A stretch of 64,000 nt of DNA from an uncultured Psychroserpens sp. (GCA_947489585.1 CANLEE010000001.1:800946-864945); one strand, 5' to 3'; counted from the stretch's first letter, positions 8,299 through 17,115 are shown. The notes: a model not told the origin generated them from the letters alone. A program made the numbers and translations.

Positions 8299-9719
8299 TT
8301 TAAAGTGTATTGTTTTGACCATTCAATTAATTTAGGGTATAAATCTGCTACAGTTTCTTGCTTCTTTTTATTCCTATATAAGGATATAAAACACGCATTG
8401 AACTCACGAAAATGTTTAAACCCTCTATGATCTATTTGTTGCTTTACGATTTTGTCAACCATTATATCAAACTCTTTTTCAGTAGAAAAATCCATTAGAT
8501 ATAAAGAGACCAAAGACCAATTCAAATATTCGGCAAAACATTTATATCCTGAACTATAATATTCTGAAGGCGTTCCTTTTGTAGTCCAAAAATCAACATT
8601 TGAAAACGCTTCAACAAAATCTTTAGATAGTACATATTTATCAAGTTCAGGATTGATATAACCATGATTTAATTCAGTAAATAATATCACTCCTCGGTTC
8701 AACATGTTTGCATCTTTTGAAAGGTTTAGGCTATTATTTCTTTGATAAGGGTAATTTACATAAGCTTGAATTTCATTAAAATAGTCATACTTGAACTTTG
8801 CTACAGATTGATTCCCTCCAACTAAAGGCGAAAAAACAATTTTAAAACAGTCATATTTAGTAGAAGGAAAATTTTTATTCAACCAATCTAAGATTCTCGT
8901 TGTTTTTATATCCTTTTCAAAAAACACAATTTGTGAGTTATAAAAAGCTTTGTGGCGATCATAAAAAGCTTTAAAATCTGTTTTTTCTGCAAAGCGCTGT
9001 ATATCCTCTAATAAAAATTCAAACGTGTTTTCTTTACTAGTTGTAACTCGATTATAAATATTAGATTTTTTAATAATATTATCTTTAAAATGAAATGGAT
9101 AGCTATCCATTTTATATTTAAAATATCGCATAATATCATCATCTAATAAACTATCTACTTGTTTGACCACATCTTCATCTTGGAATTCAGAAAACCAACT
9201 TATCACATCCTTATAGTATTGTGTATGTTTAACCACTAAACGTTGCTTGTTGCTTTGAGACAGCTCGGTTAACGCAATAATTATGTTAATCAACTCATGA
9301 ATTTCTGGCACCTCAACAACTGTTTTATCCGAATACATGTTAATATAATCTTCATTAAATATCGCTCTGTAAGGCACCCCTTTGAAAGTCAAACTAATAG
9401 TATCATGCTTATCTAATATCACTTTAAAAGCATTAGTCTCATTAAGGTTAAGATCAAAACGAATAGAGTCTATCTCAGAAAATAGTTTCACTCTATTTTT
9501 CTCTTCATTATTAGTCTCGGCAAACCAATCATTATCATCATCTAAATCCCAGGTAGTTACAGAATTGTCATTGATTTTAAAATTCAAGCTTTTCTTATTG
9601 GTTTTAATAGTCAATAATTTATTGCTATCATTGTTTGTGTCTTCCCTGCTGATACATGAAACAATTAAAACCAGACTCAGATATAACATCAAAAAACTTA
9701 TTTTGGTTGTGGGTTTCAT
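8295..9719 (-). CDS. DUF4932-like lipoprotein with altered HExxH motif
   Basis: A 474-residue lipoprotein (lipobox LIVSC, Cys22). The body resembles DUF4932 proteins of Bacteroidota, as I recall them: an FSPLVGGNQS block, then a helix that normally reads HEFxHxxxNP. Here that helix is ILFTELNHGYINPEL, so the first histidine of the HExxH zinc motif is a threonine (T348-E349-L350-N351-H352). If the family is a zinc peptidase, this copy should be catalytically weak or inactive. It is coupled by an ATGA overlap to the LytTR regulator and kinase, which suggests a role in that signalling unit rather than in nutrition. Family assignment is moderate; the altered motif is read directly. Confidence 0.65.
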   Translation of the reverse strand: MKPTTKISFLMLYLSLVLIVSCISREDTNNDSNKLLTIKTNKKSLNFKINDNSVTTWDLDDDNDWFAETNNEEKNRVKLFSEIDSIRFDLNLNETNAFKVILDKHDTISLTFKGVPYRAIFNEDYINMYSDKTVVEVPEIHELINIIIALTELSQSNKQRLVVKHTQYYKDVISWFSEFQDEDVVKQVDSLLDDDIMRYFKYKMDSYPFHFKDNIIKKSNIYNRVTTSKENTFEFLLEDIQRFAEKTDFKAFYDRHKAFYNSQIVFFEKDIKTTRILDWLNKNFPSTKYDCFKIVFSPLVGGNQSVAKFKYDYFNEIQAYVNYPYQRNNSLNLSKDANMLNRGVILFTELNHGYINPELDKYVLSKDFVEAFSNVDFWTTKGTPSEYYSSGYKCFAEYLNWSLVSLYLMDFSTEKEFDIMVDKIVKQQIDHRGFKHFREFNACFISLYRNKKKQETVADLYPKLIEWSKQYTLK

Positions 9720-9833
9720 CTTATTGTTATTATAAATTTTGAAAGTATTTACATTTATGGCTTAAACATGATTATTATCACATATGAATAGACACAAGCA
9801 AAGCAAAATGGAATAATTTATAGTTATAAAAAG

Positions 9834-10721
9834 TCATTCATGCTTAAGCTTAAGTTTATTATAAATGTTATATGTTTCATGTAATTTTGACTCACTATTA
9901 TGCAAGTTATAATCCCCTTTAAAAGCCTTCTTACTTAACTTTGATATCTCTTTAATTGACTTTGACCATTCTTGCCATGCTTCGAGATCTTTTAATTCGA
10001 AATGGTAATACTGATTTAGAGCATCTATTAAATAATAATTAGACCTATCAATGAATTCTTTTGTTTCACTATTAATAGCAAAGACACTAATAGGGACAAG
10101 CATATCTTTAGAATAAGGACTTATTGTTTTTACTCGTTTAAAAGCCAATCTTGATGCTATCCATTGCTCTACACCAAAAATATTCATTGTCGGATCTACA
10201 GGTAGCCAGTGCTCTTTTTCTTCATCGTATATCTCAATCCAGACATGATCGTTATGTAACCTACCAAATACAGAAGCAGTATTACCGACTTCATTAATTC
10301 TATTTAATGCGTTAGTGTGCCTTCTTTCACTTAATTCTTGAATATTTATCTCTTTTATTTTTCGTTTTTTAATCCCTGCCTTTTCGTATAAATACAAAGT
10401 AACCATCGCGAGTTCATGGCAATTCCCTCCGCCTCGTTCAATAATTTCTTGTACTGTTCTTTGTTTATAATCTGTGGCCAACCAATCAAAATTTGAAGAT
10501 AGCCAGTTTAAAATACGTTTCGCCTTTTCAACATTATTGCTGTCTTCTGGTACTAGCTCTATTAAAAATTTATCTTGATTACTGGTAATCAATTGTTTTA
10601 AATAGTTTTTGTTATCAAAGGAAACAGCATCTGTTTCTTTATGATCCTGTTTTTTACAACATATAAAGAACACCGAAAGCATTATAATTGTAATGAATTG
10701 TAACTGTTTATTATTCATCAT
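9834..10721 (-). CDS. Transglutaminase-like lipoprotein
   Basis: A 295-residue lipoprotein (lipobox FFICC, Cys21). It carries a transglutaminase-like catalytic triad: C101 in GGGNCHELA, H159 in HNDHVWIEIY and D176 in WLPVDPTMN. The C-terminal third (residues ~200-295) is helical and not assigned. Bacterial members of this superfamily are mostly cysteine peptidases or inactive scaffolds rather than cross-linkers. It sits 51 bases upstream of the SGNH hydrolase gene on the same strand and may share a transcript with the exported proteins downstream of it. Substrate unknown. Confidence 0.8.
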   Translation of the reverse strand: MMNNKQLQFITIIMLSVFFICCKKQDHKETDAVSFDNKNYLKQLITSNQDKFLIELVPEDSNNVEKAKRILNWLSSNFDWLATDYKQRTVQEIIERGGGNCHELAMVTLYLYEKAGIKKRKIKEINIQELSERRHTNALNRINEVGNTASVFGRLHNDHVWIEIYDEEKEHWLPVDPTMNIFGVEQWIASRLAFKRVKTISPYSKDMLVPISVFAINSETKEFIDRSNYYLIDALNQYYHFELKDLEAWQEWSKSIKEISKLSKKAFKGDYNLHNSESKLHETYNIYNKLKLKHE

Positions 10722-10772
10722 ACCTATTTAATGTTATACGCTTGAGGCTGTTATTCAATTCAGAAATAAGGC

Positions 10773-11441
10773 TTAATTATTCAATAAGGATTCTAAAATA
10801 ACCTTAGCAGCAACTTGACTTCCTTTCAACGAAGGATGAAATTGATCTGGTCCATAATAAGAGAAATCATTTGTTTGATCAATATAACTTTTCCAAACAC
10901 TTCCAACAGGACATAAAATAGCATTGTTCGCAGTTGCGCCTGCTGTATAATTTGAAATGACTCCACCAAATGTATGATAGTAGTTTATTGAAGGCCAAAC
11001 CATAAAATATGCCAATTTTGTATTATTTGCTTCGCACAAGCTTGCATATTCTGCGCCTCCATTGACCAACATATCATAACCATCCTGTTGAGATGATGGT
11101 CCTTGTTGAATGACTACAAAGTCATAATCATTAGATGTTATAAGGCTTTGGACTTGTCCGTCAGCCCAATGATCTACAATAGCGTAATTTCCAAAAGCTA
11201 ATGTTTTAGTGTTAATTATTAAGCCTCTTTGACGAGCTTCAGCCTTAACCAAATTGGGTAAATTGTTATAATATGTAAGACTATTTCCAACAAATAAGAT
11301 GTTGTAGTCTGGCTCTGGCGGATCTGTTGATTCGTTTGTTGAATCATTGCTTTCTGCAATATTACGCTCATTCATATCGCTTGAAGAGCAACACATTACT
11401 GAGAATGCTATTAATATTAAAATTACGGATGTTTTTTTCAT
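10773..11441 (-). CDS. SGNH/GDSL-family hydrolase lipoprotein
   Basis: A 222-residue lipoprotein (lipobox VMCC, then a Ser/Thr/Asp-rich linker to residue ~44). The hydrolase domain starts with ILFVGNSLTYYNNLP, where S54 is the nucleophile of block I (GNSLT form of GDSL), followed by FVVIQQGPSSQ (block III-like) and DQFHPSLKGS near the end with D199 and H202 as the catalytic pair. Such enzymes cleave esters, often acetyl groups on sugars. It starts 9 bases after the DUF5694 gene ends and precedes the transglutaminase-like gene, so the three may form one transcript. Substrate unknown. Confidence 0.85.
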   Translation of the reverse strand: MKKTSVILILIAFSVMCCSSSDMNERNIAESNDSTNESTDPPEPDYNILFVGNSLTYYNNLPNLVKAEARQRGLIINTKTLAFGNYAIVDHWADGQVQSLITSNDYDFVVIQQGPSSQQDGYDMLVNGGAEYASLCEANNTKLAYFMVWPSINYYHTFGGVISNYTAGATANNAILCPVGSVWKSYIDQTNDFSYYGPDQFHPSLKGSQVAAKVILESLLNN

Positions 11442-11450
11442 GATTATCGT

Positions 11451-12335
11451 TTAATTAGTTAAATATGGCATTGGGCTAACCGGGCAAAACATTGGAGAAT
11501 CATCAAGAATATGACGTAGAGGGCTTACATGCCCAGAGCCAACAATGAGTAATACTCTTTTTGTTTTGGGTGTTGCAGCTCTATAGATATTATGAATCAT
11601 TTTGAAGTTACGTTCATACCATCTTGCTAGATTTCTAGCACCACCAAAATTATCATTTTCACCTTTTCGTAAATCGCCAAACATTCCATAGTGGTTTCTT
11701 ATATGATTATCTTCTTTGTTTTTTTCAATTAGATATTCGGTTATGGTTGAAGCATATAACAAACTATCACCTTGTTTATTTATTTTTTCCCAATTTAACT
11801 TTGGGTATTTGAGTTTATGAGGTATGTTTTTATTGTGCTTTAAGTAAAATGCTCTGAGTGAATCATTTCCCAGCATCATAGGAAAATCTATAGCATGAAC
11901 CTTTGGTAAATTGAGCATCTTTCCTAATCTGCAGCCTATTTGTATCGCTTCATTTCTGTATTTAGTTAAAATGGTATCTATAGGGACTTCAAGGTATAAA
12001 GAATCTAACATGCCCTGGCTTTTATAGTTCACCTCTGTCGCAATAAGATCAGGTTTAAATAACGCTAATTTTTCGGCTAGTTCTTGTAATTCTTCTTGCC
12101 GTTTTTTTGTACGAACATCGTCTGAATTTACATTGTTTGCGTCCAAATGTGGGTTTGACATATGGTAAACGCCTAAAACCATAACCTCAATTTCATGTGG
12201 TTTGGGTTCAGGCCATATCAATCTATTGTAATTGGCTTTTGGTTCTTTTATATCTGGTTTTGATTTTTCATCACATGCTATAAAAACAACCATGAATAAT
12301 ATGATAATAAAATTTAGTGTTTTGCTAGTTCTCAT
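11451..12335 (-). CDS. DUF5694 lipoprotein (TraB/GumN-like fold)
   Basis: A 294-residue lipoprotein (lipobox VFIAC, Cys21). The opening of the mature domain, VMVLGVYHMSNPHLD, and DLIATEVNY, followed by VLLIVGSGHVSPLRHIL near the end, match DUF5694 proteins, which belong to the wider TraB/GumN group of putative metal-dependent hydrolases (conserved His in LGVYHM, Glu in ATEV, GSGH). No activity is established for DUF5694 that I know of. It is the first gene of the minus-strand group that continues into the SGNH hydrolase and follows a 594-base stretch without a gene. Confidence 0.75.
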   Translation of the reverse strand: MRTSKTLNFIIILFMVVFIACDEKSKPDIKEPKANYNRLIWPEPKPHEIEVMVLGVYHMSNPHLDANNVNSDDVRTKKRQEELQELAEKLALFKPDLIATEVNYKSQGMLDSLYLEVPIDTILTKYRNEAIQIGCRLGKMLNLPKVHAIDFPMMLGNDSLRAFYLKHNKNIPHKLKYPKLNWEKINKQGDSLLYASTITEYLIEKNKEDNHIRNHYGMFGDLRKGENDNFGGARNLARWYERNFKMIHNIYRAATPKTKRVLLIVGSGHVSPLRHILDDSPMFCPVSPMPYLTN

Positions 12336-12752
12336 TTTAAGTCTTTTATTAGTACTATTAGTCTCTTACGGTTTTCTTATTGACTCTAATACTATATAAA
12401 TAATTCATACTAATGTCATAGAATTTAAAAGCATATTTTGATTCCTTAGCAGCTTTATTGTATGCTCTAAAAAGTCAAAAAGGTCACATAGTGTTTTTAA
12501 TCACTGCTGCTTTCCTTTATCGGTTTTCAATGAGTTCTGAAATGAAAAAACCATTAGGATAGTAATTGGTAGAGAAATTTTAAAAATAGCCTCACCATTT
12601 CTTTAGAATACAGGTTTAAAATTCAATCTCACACTATTAAAGACAACAATTTTATATATATGTTTCAGTTTTTAAGAAGTATGATAGCAATGGCTTTAAT
12701 AATGATAAATAGCTATCATTTACTGATAATAATTATTTAATAAAATGAAAAT

Positions 12753-12780
12753 AAGCGCATTCAAAATTTAGAATGCGCTT
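12753..12780 (-). terminator. Possible terminator hairpin or small-RNA end
   Basis: Stem AAGCGCATTC / GAATGCGCTT with an 8-base loop. On the minus strand it is followed by the T-rich run ATTTTCATTTTATT. It lies about 100 bases beyond the SSB terminator with no gene between, so it is either a back-up terminator or the end of an unannotated short transcript. Confidence 0.4.
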
Positions 12781-12867
12781 TAAGGGGAATAAATCATAAA
12801 ATCAACCTATTAATCCATGAATTTAAGGATTGTATAAATATATAGAGACTGAAAAAGATTTTCTTTA

Positions 12868-12900
12868 TAAAAGCTAAAACCCGAGATATCATAACTCGGG
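12868..12900 (-). terminator. Terminator of the short ssb gene
   Basis: Six-pair stem CCCGAG / CTCGGG with a 9-base loop, followed on the minus strand by TTTTAGCTTTTAT. It lies 30 bases after the stop of the SSB gene. Confidence 0.65.
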
Positions 12901-12929
12901 CTCTTTGCCTATTACAACTTACTTATAGC

Positions 12930-13262
12930 TTACTTACCTAACATCAATAATTCGTTGCAGATAATTTCTGTGGTATAACGTTTTGCACCATCTTTATCAT
13001 CCCATGAACGATTGGTTAATTTGCCTTCTATAGCTATTTCTTTGCCTTTTGTAATGTACTCCTCAACGACTTTCACAAGTCCACCACGAACTATAATGTT
13101 GTGCCAATAGGCACGCTCCACTTTGTTACCGTCTTTGTCTTTGTAACTATCATCTGTAGCCAAAGAGAATTTTGCCATTTTGTTTCCATCTTCAAAGTTG
13201 ATAATTTCAGGGTCTTGTCCTAACCTTCCAATCAACTGTACTCTGTTTCTAAGTGTGTTCAT
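12930..13262 (-). CDS. ssb: Short single-stranded DNA-binding protein
   Basis: A 110-residue OB-fold protein of the SSB family: MNTLRNRVQLIGRLGQDPE at the start, then KMAKFSLATDD, YWHNIIVRGGLVKVVEEYI and GKEIAIEGKLTNRSW, the standard order of SSB motifs. It ends right after the OB fold (LLMLGK) and lacks the glycine-rich linker and acidic C-terminal tip that full SSBs use to recruit partner proteins. Flavobacteria commonly carry such a short paralogue beside the full-length housekeeping SSB; the tail-less form is therefore normal for this type but implies a different partner set. Confidence 0.9.
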   Translation of the reverse strand: MNTLRNRVQLIGRLGQDPEIINFEDGNKMAKFSLATDDSYKDKDGNKVERAYWHNIIVRGGLVKVVEEYITKGKEIAIEGKLTNRSWDDKDGAKRYTTEIICNELLMLGK

Positions 13263-13373
13263 AATTTTTAAATTTTAATATTAAACAGTTAATGCCATTG
13301 AACCTTCATTGATTCAACACTGCAAATATGCGACAGCTTCCAAATCATAGCCGGTAATTACTTATTTAAAATC

Positions 13374-13405
13374 GTTTGTAAATGTTTGTAGTCGTTTGTA
13401 AACGA
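13374..13405. promoter_or_regulatory. Three phased GTTTGTA repeats with a terminal palindrome
   Basis: The heptamer GTTTGTA occurs at 13374, 13384 and 13394, exactly 10 bases apart, so all copies face the same side of the helix. The last copy forms the perfect palindrome TCGTTTGTAAACGA (13392-13405). The cluster lies between the divergent ssb and metalloprotease-lipoprotein genes, 26 bases before the latter's ATG. It looks like a protein-binding array; the protein is unknown. Confidence 0.5.
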
Positions 13406-13430
13406 TTAATATTTTCTGTAACTTGCTCTA

Positions 13431-14555
13431 ATGAAATTAACTAGAACTCTATTTTATTGTATGTTGTTGGTCTGTGCATGTATGACATGCTCAAGCCCGG
13501 ATACAAACTATCTACAAAGTGCTAACGAACTCATAGACAATGATGATGGCGATGGCAATGGCGGTGTTGATTCTAATGCCTTTACAATTAACGAACAGTT
13601 GCAACCTTATTACGATAGGTTTATTGAAGAAATGCTAGATCGTGGTGAAGATTTAAGAGATATTCCTATAAATGTATTATTGGTAAGTCAGAGTGAAGAA
13701 TCACAACAATTTGGCTATTGCGGACTAGGATATCGCTATTATAATGGCACCGAAAATGCACATGTTGAAATTGTATACAATGGTAACTGTTGGATAGATT
13801 TGACCGATATTGAACGAGAGAACCTCATGTTTCATGAGTTTGGTCATGCCTTATTAGCTCGACCTCATAAAGGTGATCCGCCCACATTTCCTAATGGTTC
13901 TGCGAGATCATTGATGTGCAGTTCAGTATATTGCTACGCATTTCATATCTACACTAATTATCAAGAGACCCAACGCAGTTTCTATCTAGATGAACTATTA
14001 GACGAAACCATAAATACCCCAAGCTGGGCTGGAGAAAAATTTTATAATACTACTATAGACAATGATCAAATTTCTGAAGATGCTAATGGTTGGTTTTCTG
14101 AAACATCATTTCAAGATGATAATCCTATAAATCCATATAATTACTTTATCGACAATACAGAATTCGCCTCTCCTCCATATGCTCTAGCGGTTACGGTTTC
14201 AACAAACTCTCAAAATGAAACCACAGGAAACTGGTATAAAGATTTTATCCTTTCAGATTTTGATTCTTGCTCAAATTTAATTGCCGAAACTAGCTTTAAA
14301 ATAACAGCAGGTCTAGAAAATGGATACCTTAATTTGATTATAGATTTATACGATGATGTTAATTCAGAAATACCTTTTAGTAGTAATTATTCTGAACCAG
14401 GCTCGGTTGATGTTGGTTCAGGATTTTTCAGAATACGAACTAAAGCGATTTGTGTGCCTTCGGAAACGGCAAAATTTAGAGTAAGATTATTAGTAAAAAG
14501 TGAATCTAATACTACAGTATATTTTGATGATCTCAAGGTAGATTTATACGACTAA
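13431..14555 (+). CDS. Putative zinc metalloprotease lipoprotein (HEFGH)
   Basis: A 374-residue lipoprotein (lipobox MTCS, Cys20) with an Asp/Gly-rich linker (NDDGDGNGG). The catalytic part contains H135-E-F-G-H139 and a further histidine at H146 (HEFGHALLARPH), the HExGHxxLxRxH arrangement seen in many Bacteroidota metallopeptidase lipoproteins; spacing is one residue longer than the metzincin motif. A SLMCSSVY stretch and YQETQRSFYLDELL follow, also typical of that group. Residues ~205-374 form a beta-rich C-terminal domain with a carbohydrate-binding look and four cysteines. Likely surface-exposed. Preceded by the phased GTTTGTA array, which may control it. Confidence 0.7.
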   Translation: MKLTRTLFYCMLLVCACMTCSSPDTNYLQSANELIDNDDGDGNGGVDSNAFTINEQLQPYYDRFIEEMLDRGEDLRDIPINVLLVSQSEESQQFGYCGLGYRYYNGTENAHVEIVYNGNCWIDLTDIERENLMFHEFGHALLARPHKGDPPTFPNGSARSLMCSSVYCYAFHIYTNYQETQRSFYLDELLDETINTPSWAGEKFYNTTIDNDQISEDANGWFSETSFQDDNPINPYNYFIDNTEFASPPYALAVTVSTNSQNETTGNWYKDFILSDFDSCSNLIAETSFKITAGLENGYLNLIIDLYDDVNSEIPFSSNYSEPGSVDVGSGFFRIRTKAICVPSETAKFRVRLLVKSESNTTVYFDDLKVDLYD

Positions 14556-14565
14556 AACTTAAATT

Positions 14566-14916
14566 ATGCAAAAACAATGTCCAGAATGTGGCGAAAAAAT
14601 AGTTGGTAGAATTGATAAAAAATTCTGTAGTGATGCTTGTCGTAATGCCTATAACAATTCGATAAATAAAGATAGTAAAAACCTTATTAGAAACACCAAT
14701 AATAGGCTTCGTAAAAACTACCGTATCCTCGAAGAATTAAATCCAGATCAAAAGAAAAAAATATCTAGAGCGCGATTGGTAGAAAAAGGGTTTGACTTCA
14801 ATTATTTTACAAGCACATATACCACTAAAGCAGGAACTGTGTATTATTTTGTTTACGATCAAGGTTATTTACCTTTAGAAGGTGATTATTATGCGTTGGT
14901 AAAACGAGACAATTAA
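14566..14916 (+). CDS. Zinc-ribbon protein of unknown function (DUF2116-like)
   Basis: A 116-residue cytoplasmic protein. The first 25 residues carry a four-cysteine ribbon (C5-PEC, then C22 and C26 in KKFCSDACRNAYNN), as in DUF2116-type zinc ribbons. The rest is basic and helical (NTNNRLRKNYRILEELNPDQ) and ends in an aromatic beta section (YYFVYDQGYLPL). It follows the metalloprotease gene by 10 bases. A common small flavobacterial protein; nucleic-acid or protein binding is possible, but no role is established. Confidence 0.75.
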   Translation: MQKQCPECGEKIVGRIDKKFCSDACRNAYNNSINKDSKNLIRNTNNRLRKNYRILEELNPDQKKKISRARLVEKGFDFNYFTSTYTTKAGTVYYFVYDQGYLPLEGDYYALVKRDN

Positions 14917-14972
14917 AATTGTAACATTTTTAGACTTTATAACACCCATAGTATACAACAAAACCATCCTTA

Positions 14973-15662
14973 ATGAACAAACTTCTAATTATATTTCTTG
15001 TACTTTCTGCAATAGCTATTATTGGTTTCTTGGCGTATTATTTCAGCGGAAAACAAGTAATAATTAGAACACTTTCTAAAATTCCACATAAACCTGCTTC
15101 AAGTTTAAAGACTAATGAGCTTTCAAAAGTTACTGGAAAAGCCTTACACGTAGAAGAACCATTAAAAGCACCTTTTACAGGACGGCATTGTGTGTTTTAT
15201 CAAATCATTATTCAGCAAAAGGTGAGTTCTGGTAAAAGTTCGCATTGGAAAACTTTAGTTAAAGAAGAACGATTTCAAGATTTTTTTATTGATACCAACG
15301 GTGATTTTGTGATTATAAAACCACAAGACCATCCGCGAAATTATATCTGTCATTTGGTCAAAGATAAAACACAATCTTCAGGTACATTTGATGACCCAAC
15401 ACCACAATTTGTGTCACTTTTAAAACGCTATAATATTAATCCTGAAACTTTCCTCGGTTTCAATAAGCGCTTACGTTATAAAGAGGGCATTATACATGTT
15501 GGGGAACAAATTACAGTTGCAGGAATTGCAAAATGGAAAACGCTTAGTGAACCATTACCAGAATACCCGTATTCTAAAATTGCTACTTTAGAAAGCGAAG
15601 GCAAGCAAAAGTTGATTATTACAGATTTACCTCAAGTAAGAGTAAATCAAAGAAAACGATAA
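14973..15662 (+). CDS. GIDE-domain membrane protein
   Basis: A 229-residue protein with one N-terminal membrane segment (residues ~5-24). The rest matches the GIDE domain, named from mitochondrial E3 ligases (MULAN) but found in bacteria without a RING finger: KVTGKALHVEEPLKAPFTG, HCVFYQIIIQQK, EERFQDFFIDTNGDFVIIKP and a late YKEGIIHVGEQITVAGI block. No RING cysteines are present here, so ubiquitin-type activity is not implied. It probably acts at the membrane; the bacterial role is unknown. It faces a convergent CBS gene with 3 bases between the stops. Confidence 0.75.
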   Translation: MNKLLIIFLVLSAIAIIGFLAYYFSGKQVIIRTLSKIPHKPASSLKTNELSKVTGKALHVEEPLKAPFTGRHCVFYQIIIQQKVSSGKSSHWKTLVKEERFQDFFIDTNGDFVIIKPQDHPRNYICHLVKDKTQSSGTFDDPTPQFVSLLKRYNINPETFLGFNKRLRYKEGIIHVGEQITVAGIAKWKTLSEPLPEYPYSKIATLESEGKQKLIITDLPQVRVNQRKR

Positions 15663-15665
15663 TAC

Positions 15666-16136
15666 CTATTTCCAGTTTTGACCTTTTAACTCTAAAGCTG
15701 CTATTAAAATATCTTTTTGACTAATTTGCCCTACCAATTTGCCATTTTCAACAATAGGGAAACGACGTATTTTAGATTCCAGAAACTTATTAGCCGCATC
15801 AAAAACATTCATGTTGCCATCAATCGTTTCGACATTTTTTGCCATTCGGTTTTCAACTGTATGTTGCTCCATTGGCATATTATAATAACGACTTTCACTT
15901 ATCTGCTTAAGGCAATCCCCTTCAGAAATAATACCAATTAACTCATTATTGCTATTTACTACTGGTCCACCAGAGATTTTGTTTTTTATTAATGTTTGAA
16001 TGACTTCTTCAACTGTTTGCTCTGGTTTAAACGTAATTAAATCACGCGTCATAAAATCACTAACCTTTATTGCTGCTACTGTTGCAGTATTTTGTTGCTT
16101 CCTTGCCCCTTGAAAACTTTTAATGCCCATAACCAA
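15666..16136 (-). CDS. CBS-domain pair protein
   Basis: A 156-residue cytoplasmic protein made of a tandem CBS pair: first repeat KVSDFMTRDLITFKPEQTVEE to GGPVVNSNNELIGIISEGDCL, second repeat VENRMAKNVETIDGNMN to FPIVENGKLVGQISQKDIL. CBS pairs bind adenosine nucleotides and serve as energy-state sensors or regulate partner proteins. There is no attached enzyme domain, so it must act on a partner, which the neighbours do not reveal. The first 15 residues are basic and outside the domain. Confidence 0.85.
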   Translation of the reverse strand: MVMGIKSFQGARKQQNTATVAAIKVSDFMTRDLITFKPEQTVEEVIQTLIKNKISGGPVVNSNNELIGIISEGDCLKQISESRYYNMPMEQHTVENRMAKNVETIDGNMNVFDAANKFLESKIRRFPIVENGKLVGQISQKDILIAALELKGQNWK

Positions 16137-16239
16137 TCTATTTTGAGTGAACTTAAAGTTACTGAAAATAAGTGAATTATACCAAACCGAAAATCAGACT
16201 AATAATTTGTACATTTCAAAACACTTAAAAATAAGAGAA

Positions 16240-17046
16240 TTGAATCAAAAAATTTGTGTCATTGGTTGTGGTTGGTTAGGATTTCCTTTAGCTAAAGAAT
16301 TATTAAAACTTGGCTATGATGTTCATGGCTCAACAACTTCAAAAAATAAAATAGAACATCTAAAAAATGCTCATATTACGCCATATGTAATACGCTTTTC
16401 TTTAGAAGGCATAGAAGGTAATATAACAAAATGCCTTTTAGATTGTAAAACACTTATTGTTAATATTCCTCCTGGCTTACGGAAACATCCCGAAAGTAAT
16501 TATATTCAAAAAATGAAACACCTTATCAATGCTATTGAACTTTCTACAGTAGAAAATGTTGTATTTGTTGGATCGACTTCGGTATATGCTGATGATGTAT
16601 CGTTTCCTTTAATTACTGAACATTCACCAACTTCTACATCTAAAATTGCATTACAGTTATTAGACGTTGAAAGCTTATTCATGACTAATAAAAACTTTAA
16701 AACTACGGTATTGCGGTTTAGTGGACTTTTTGCTGAAGACAGACATCCTGCCAAATTTCTTTCAGGCAGAACACAACTTAAAAATGCAAATGCTCCTGTG
16801 AATTTAATTCATCGTGACGATTGTATATCTATTATCTTAAAAATAGTCAAACACAATATTTGGAATGACGTTTTCAATGCATCAACAACACCTCATCCAA
16901 CTAAAAAAGACTATTATACTTCATTTTGCAAATCCCTTCAAATGGCTATTCCTGAATATGAAACGAATGTTGTAAGCAAAGGAAAAGTCATCGATTCTAC
17001 AAAATTGGTACAGCTTTTGAATTATGATTTTAAAGTAAAACTTTAA
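16240..17046 (+). CDS. NAD(P)-dependent SDR/epimerase family protein
   Basis: Extended SDR-type Rossmann protein resembling YeeZ. The nucleotide-binding segment KICVIGCGWLGFPLAKELL begins four residues after the TTG start chosen here; NVVFVGSTSVYAD supplies the SDR active-site strand, though a clear YxxxK pair is not seen. A GTG 31 codons upstream would extend the frame, but the extra residues have no homology-like pattern and a TA-rich box with ATTTG sits in that extension. Substrate is not predictable; YeeZ relatives are of unknown function. The gene is divergent from the CBS gene. Confidence 0.75.
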   Translation: MNQKICVIGCGWLGFPLAKELLKLGYDVHGSTTSKNKIEHLKNAHITPYVIRFSLEGIEGNITKCLLDCKTLIVNIPPGLRKHPESNYIQKMKHLINAIELSTVENVVFVGSTSVYADDVSFPLITEHSPTSTSKIALQLLDVESLFMTNKNFKTTVLRFSGLFAEDRHPAKFLSGRTQLKNANAPVNLIHRDDCISIILKIVKHNIWNDVFNASTTPHPTKKDYYTSFCKSLQMAIPEYETNVVSKGKVIDSTKLVQLLNYDFKVKL

Positions 17047-17086
17047 CAATTAGCAGACTTTTAAGAATTTATGCCAGATATTTTTA

Positions 17087-17094
17087 TAGTTTTG
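17087..17094 (+). promoter_or_regulatory. TAGTTTTG -7 box (Bacteroidota type)
   Basis: TAGTTTTG matches the TAnnTTTG consensus and lies 22 bases before the ATG at 17116. It shows that the longer frame beginning at 17071 is not the real start, because the promoter would be inside it. No good TTTG element is seen 19 bases upstream. Confidence 0.5.
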
Positions 17095-17115
17095 GCGCAA
17101 TTAACTAATAATACG

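Larger units (their letters stand above)
12336..12929. other. 594-base stretch without a convincing gene
   Basis: No full reading frame is present. It contains an 8-bp inverted repeat (ATGATAGC at 12681-12688, GCTATCAT at 12712-12719), a hairpin at 12753-12780 and the SSB terminator at 12868-12900. Positions 12422-12562 on the plus strand form a 46-codon open stretch that reads like protein (it includes LLYALKSQKG and FLITAAFLYRF) but has no usable start, so it may be a gene remnant. Nothing else could be identified. Confidence 0.4.
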
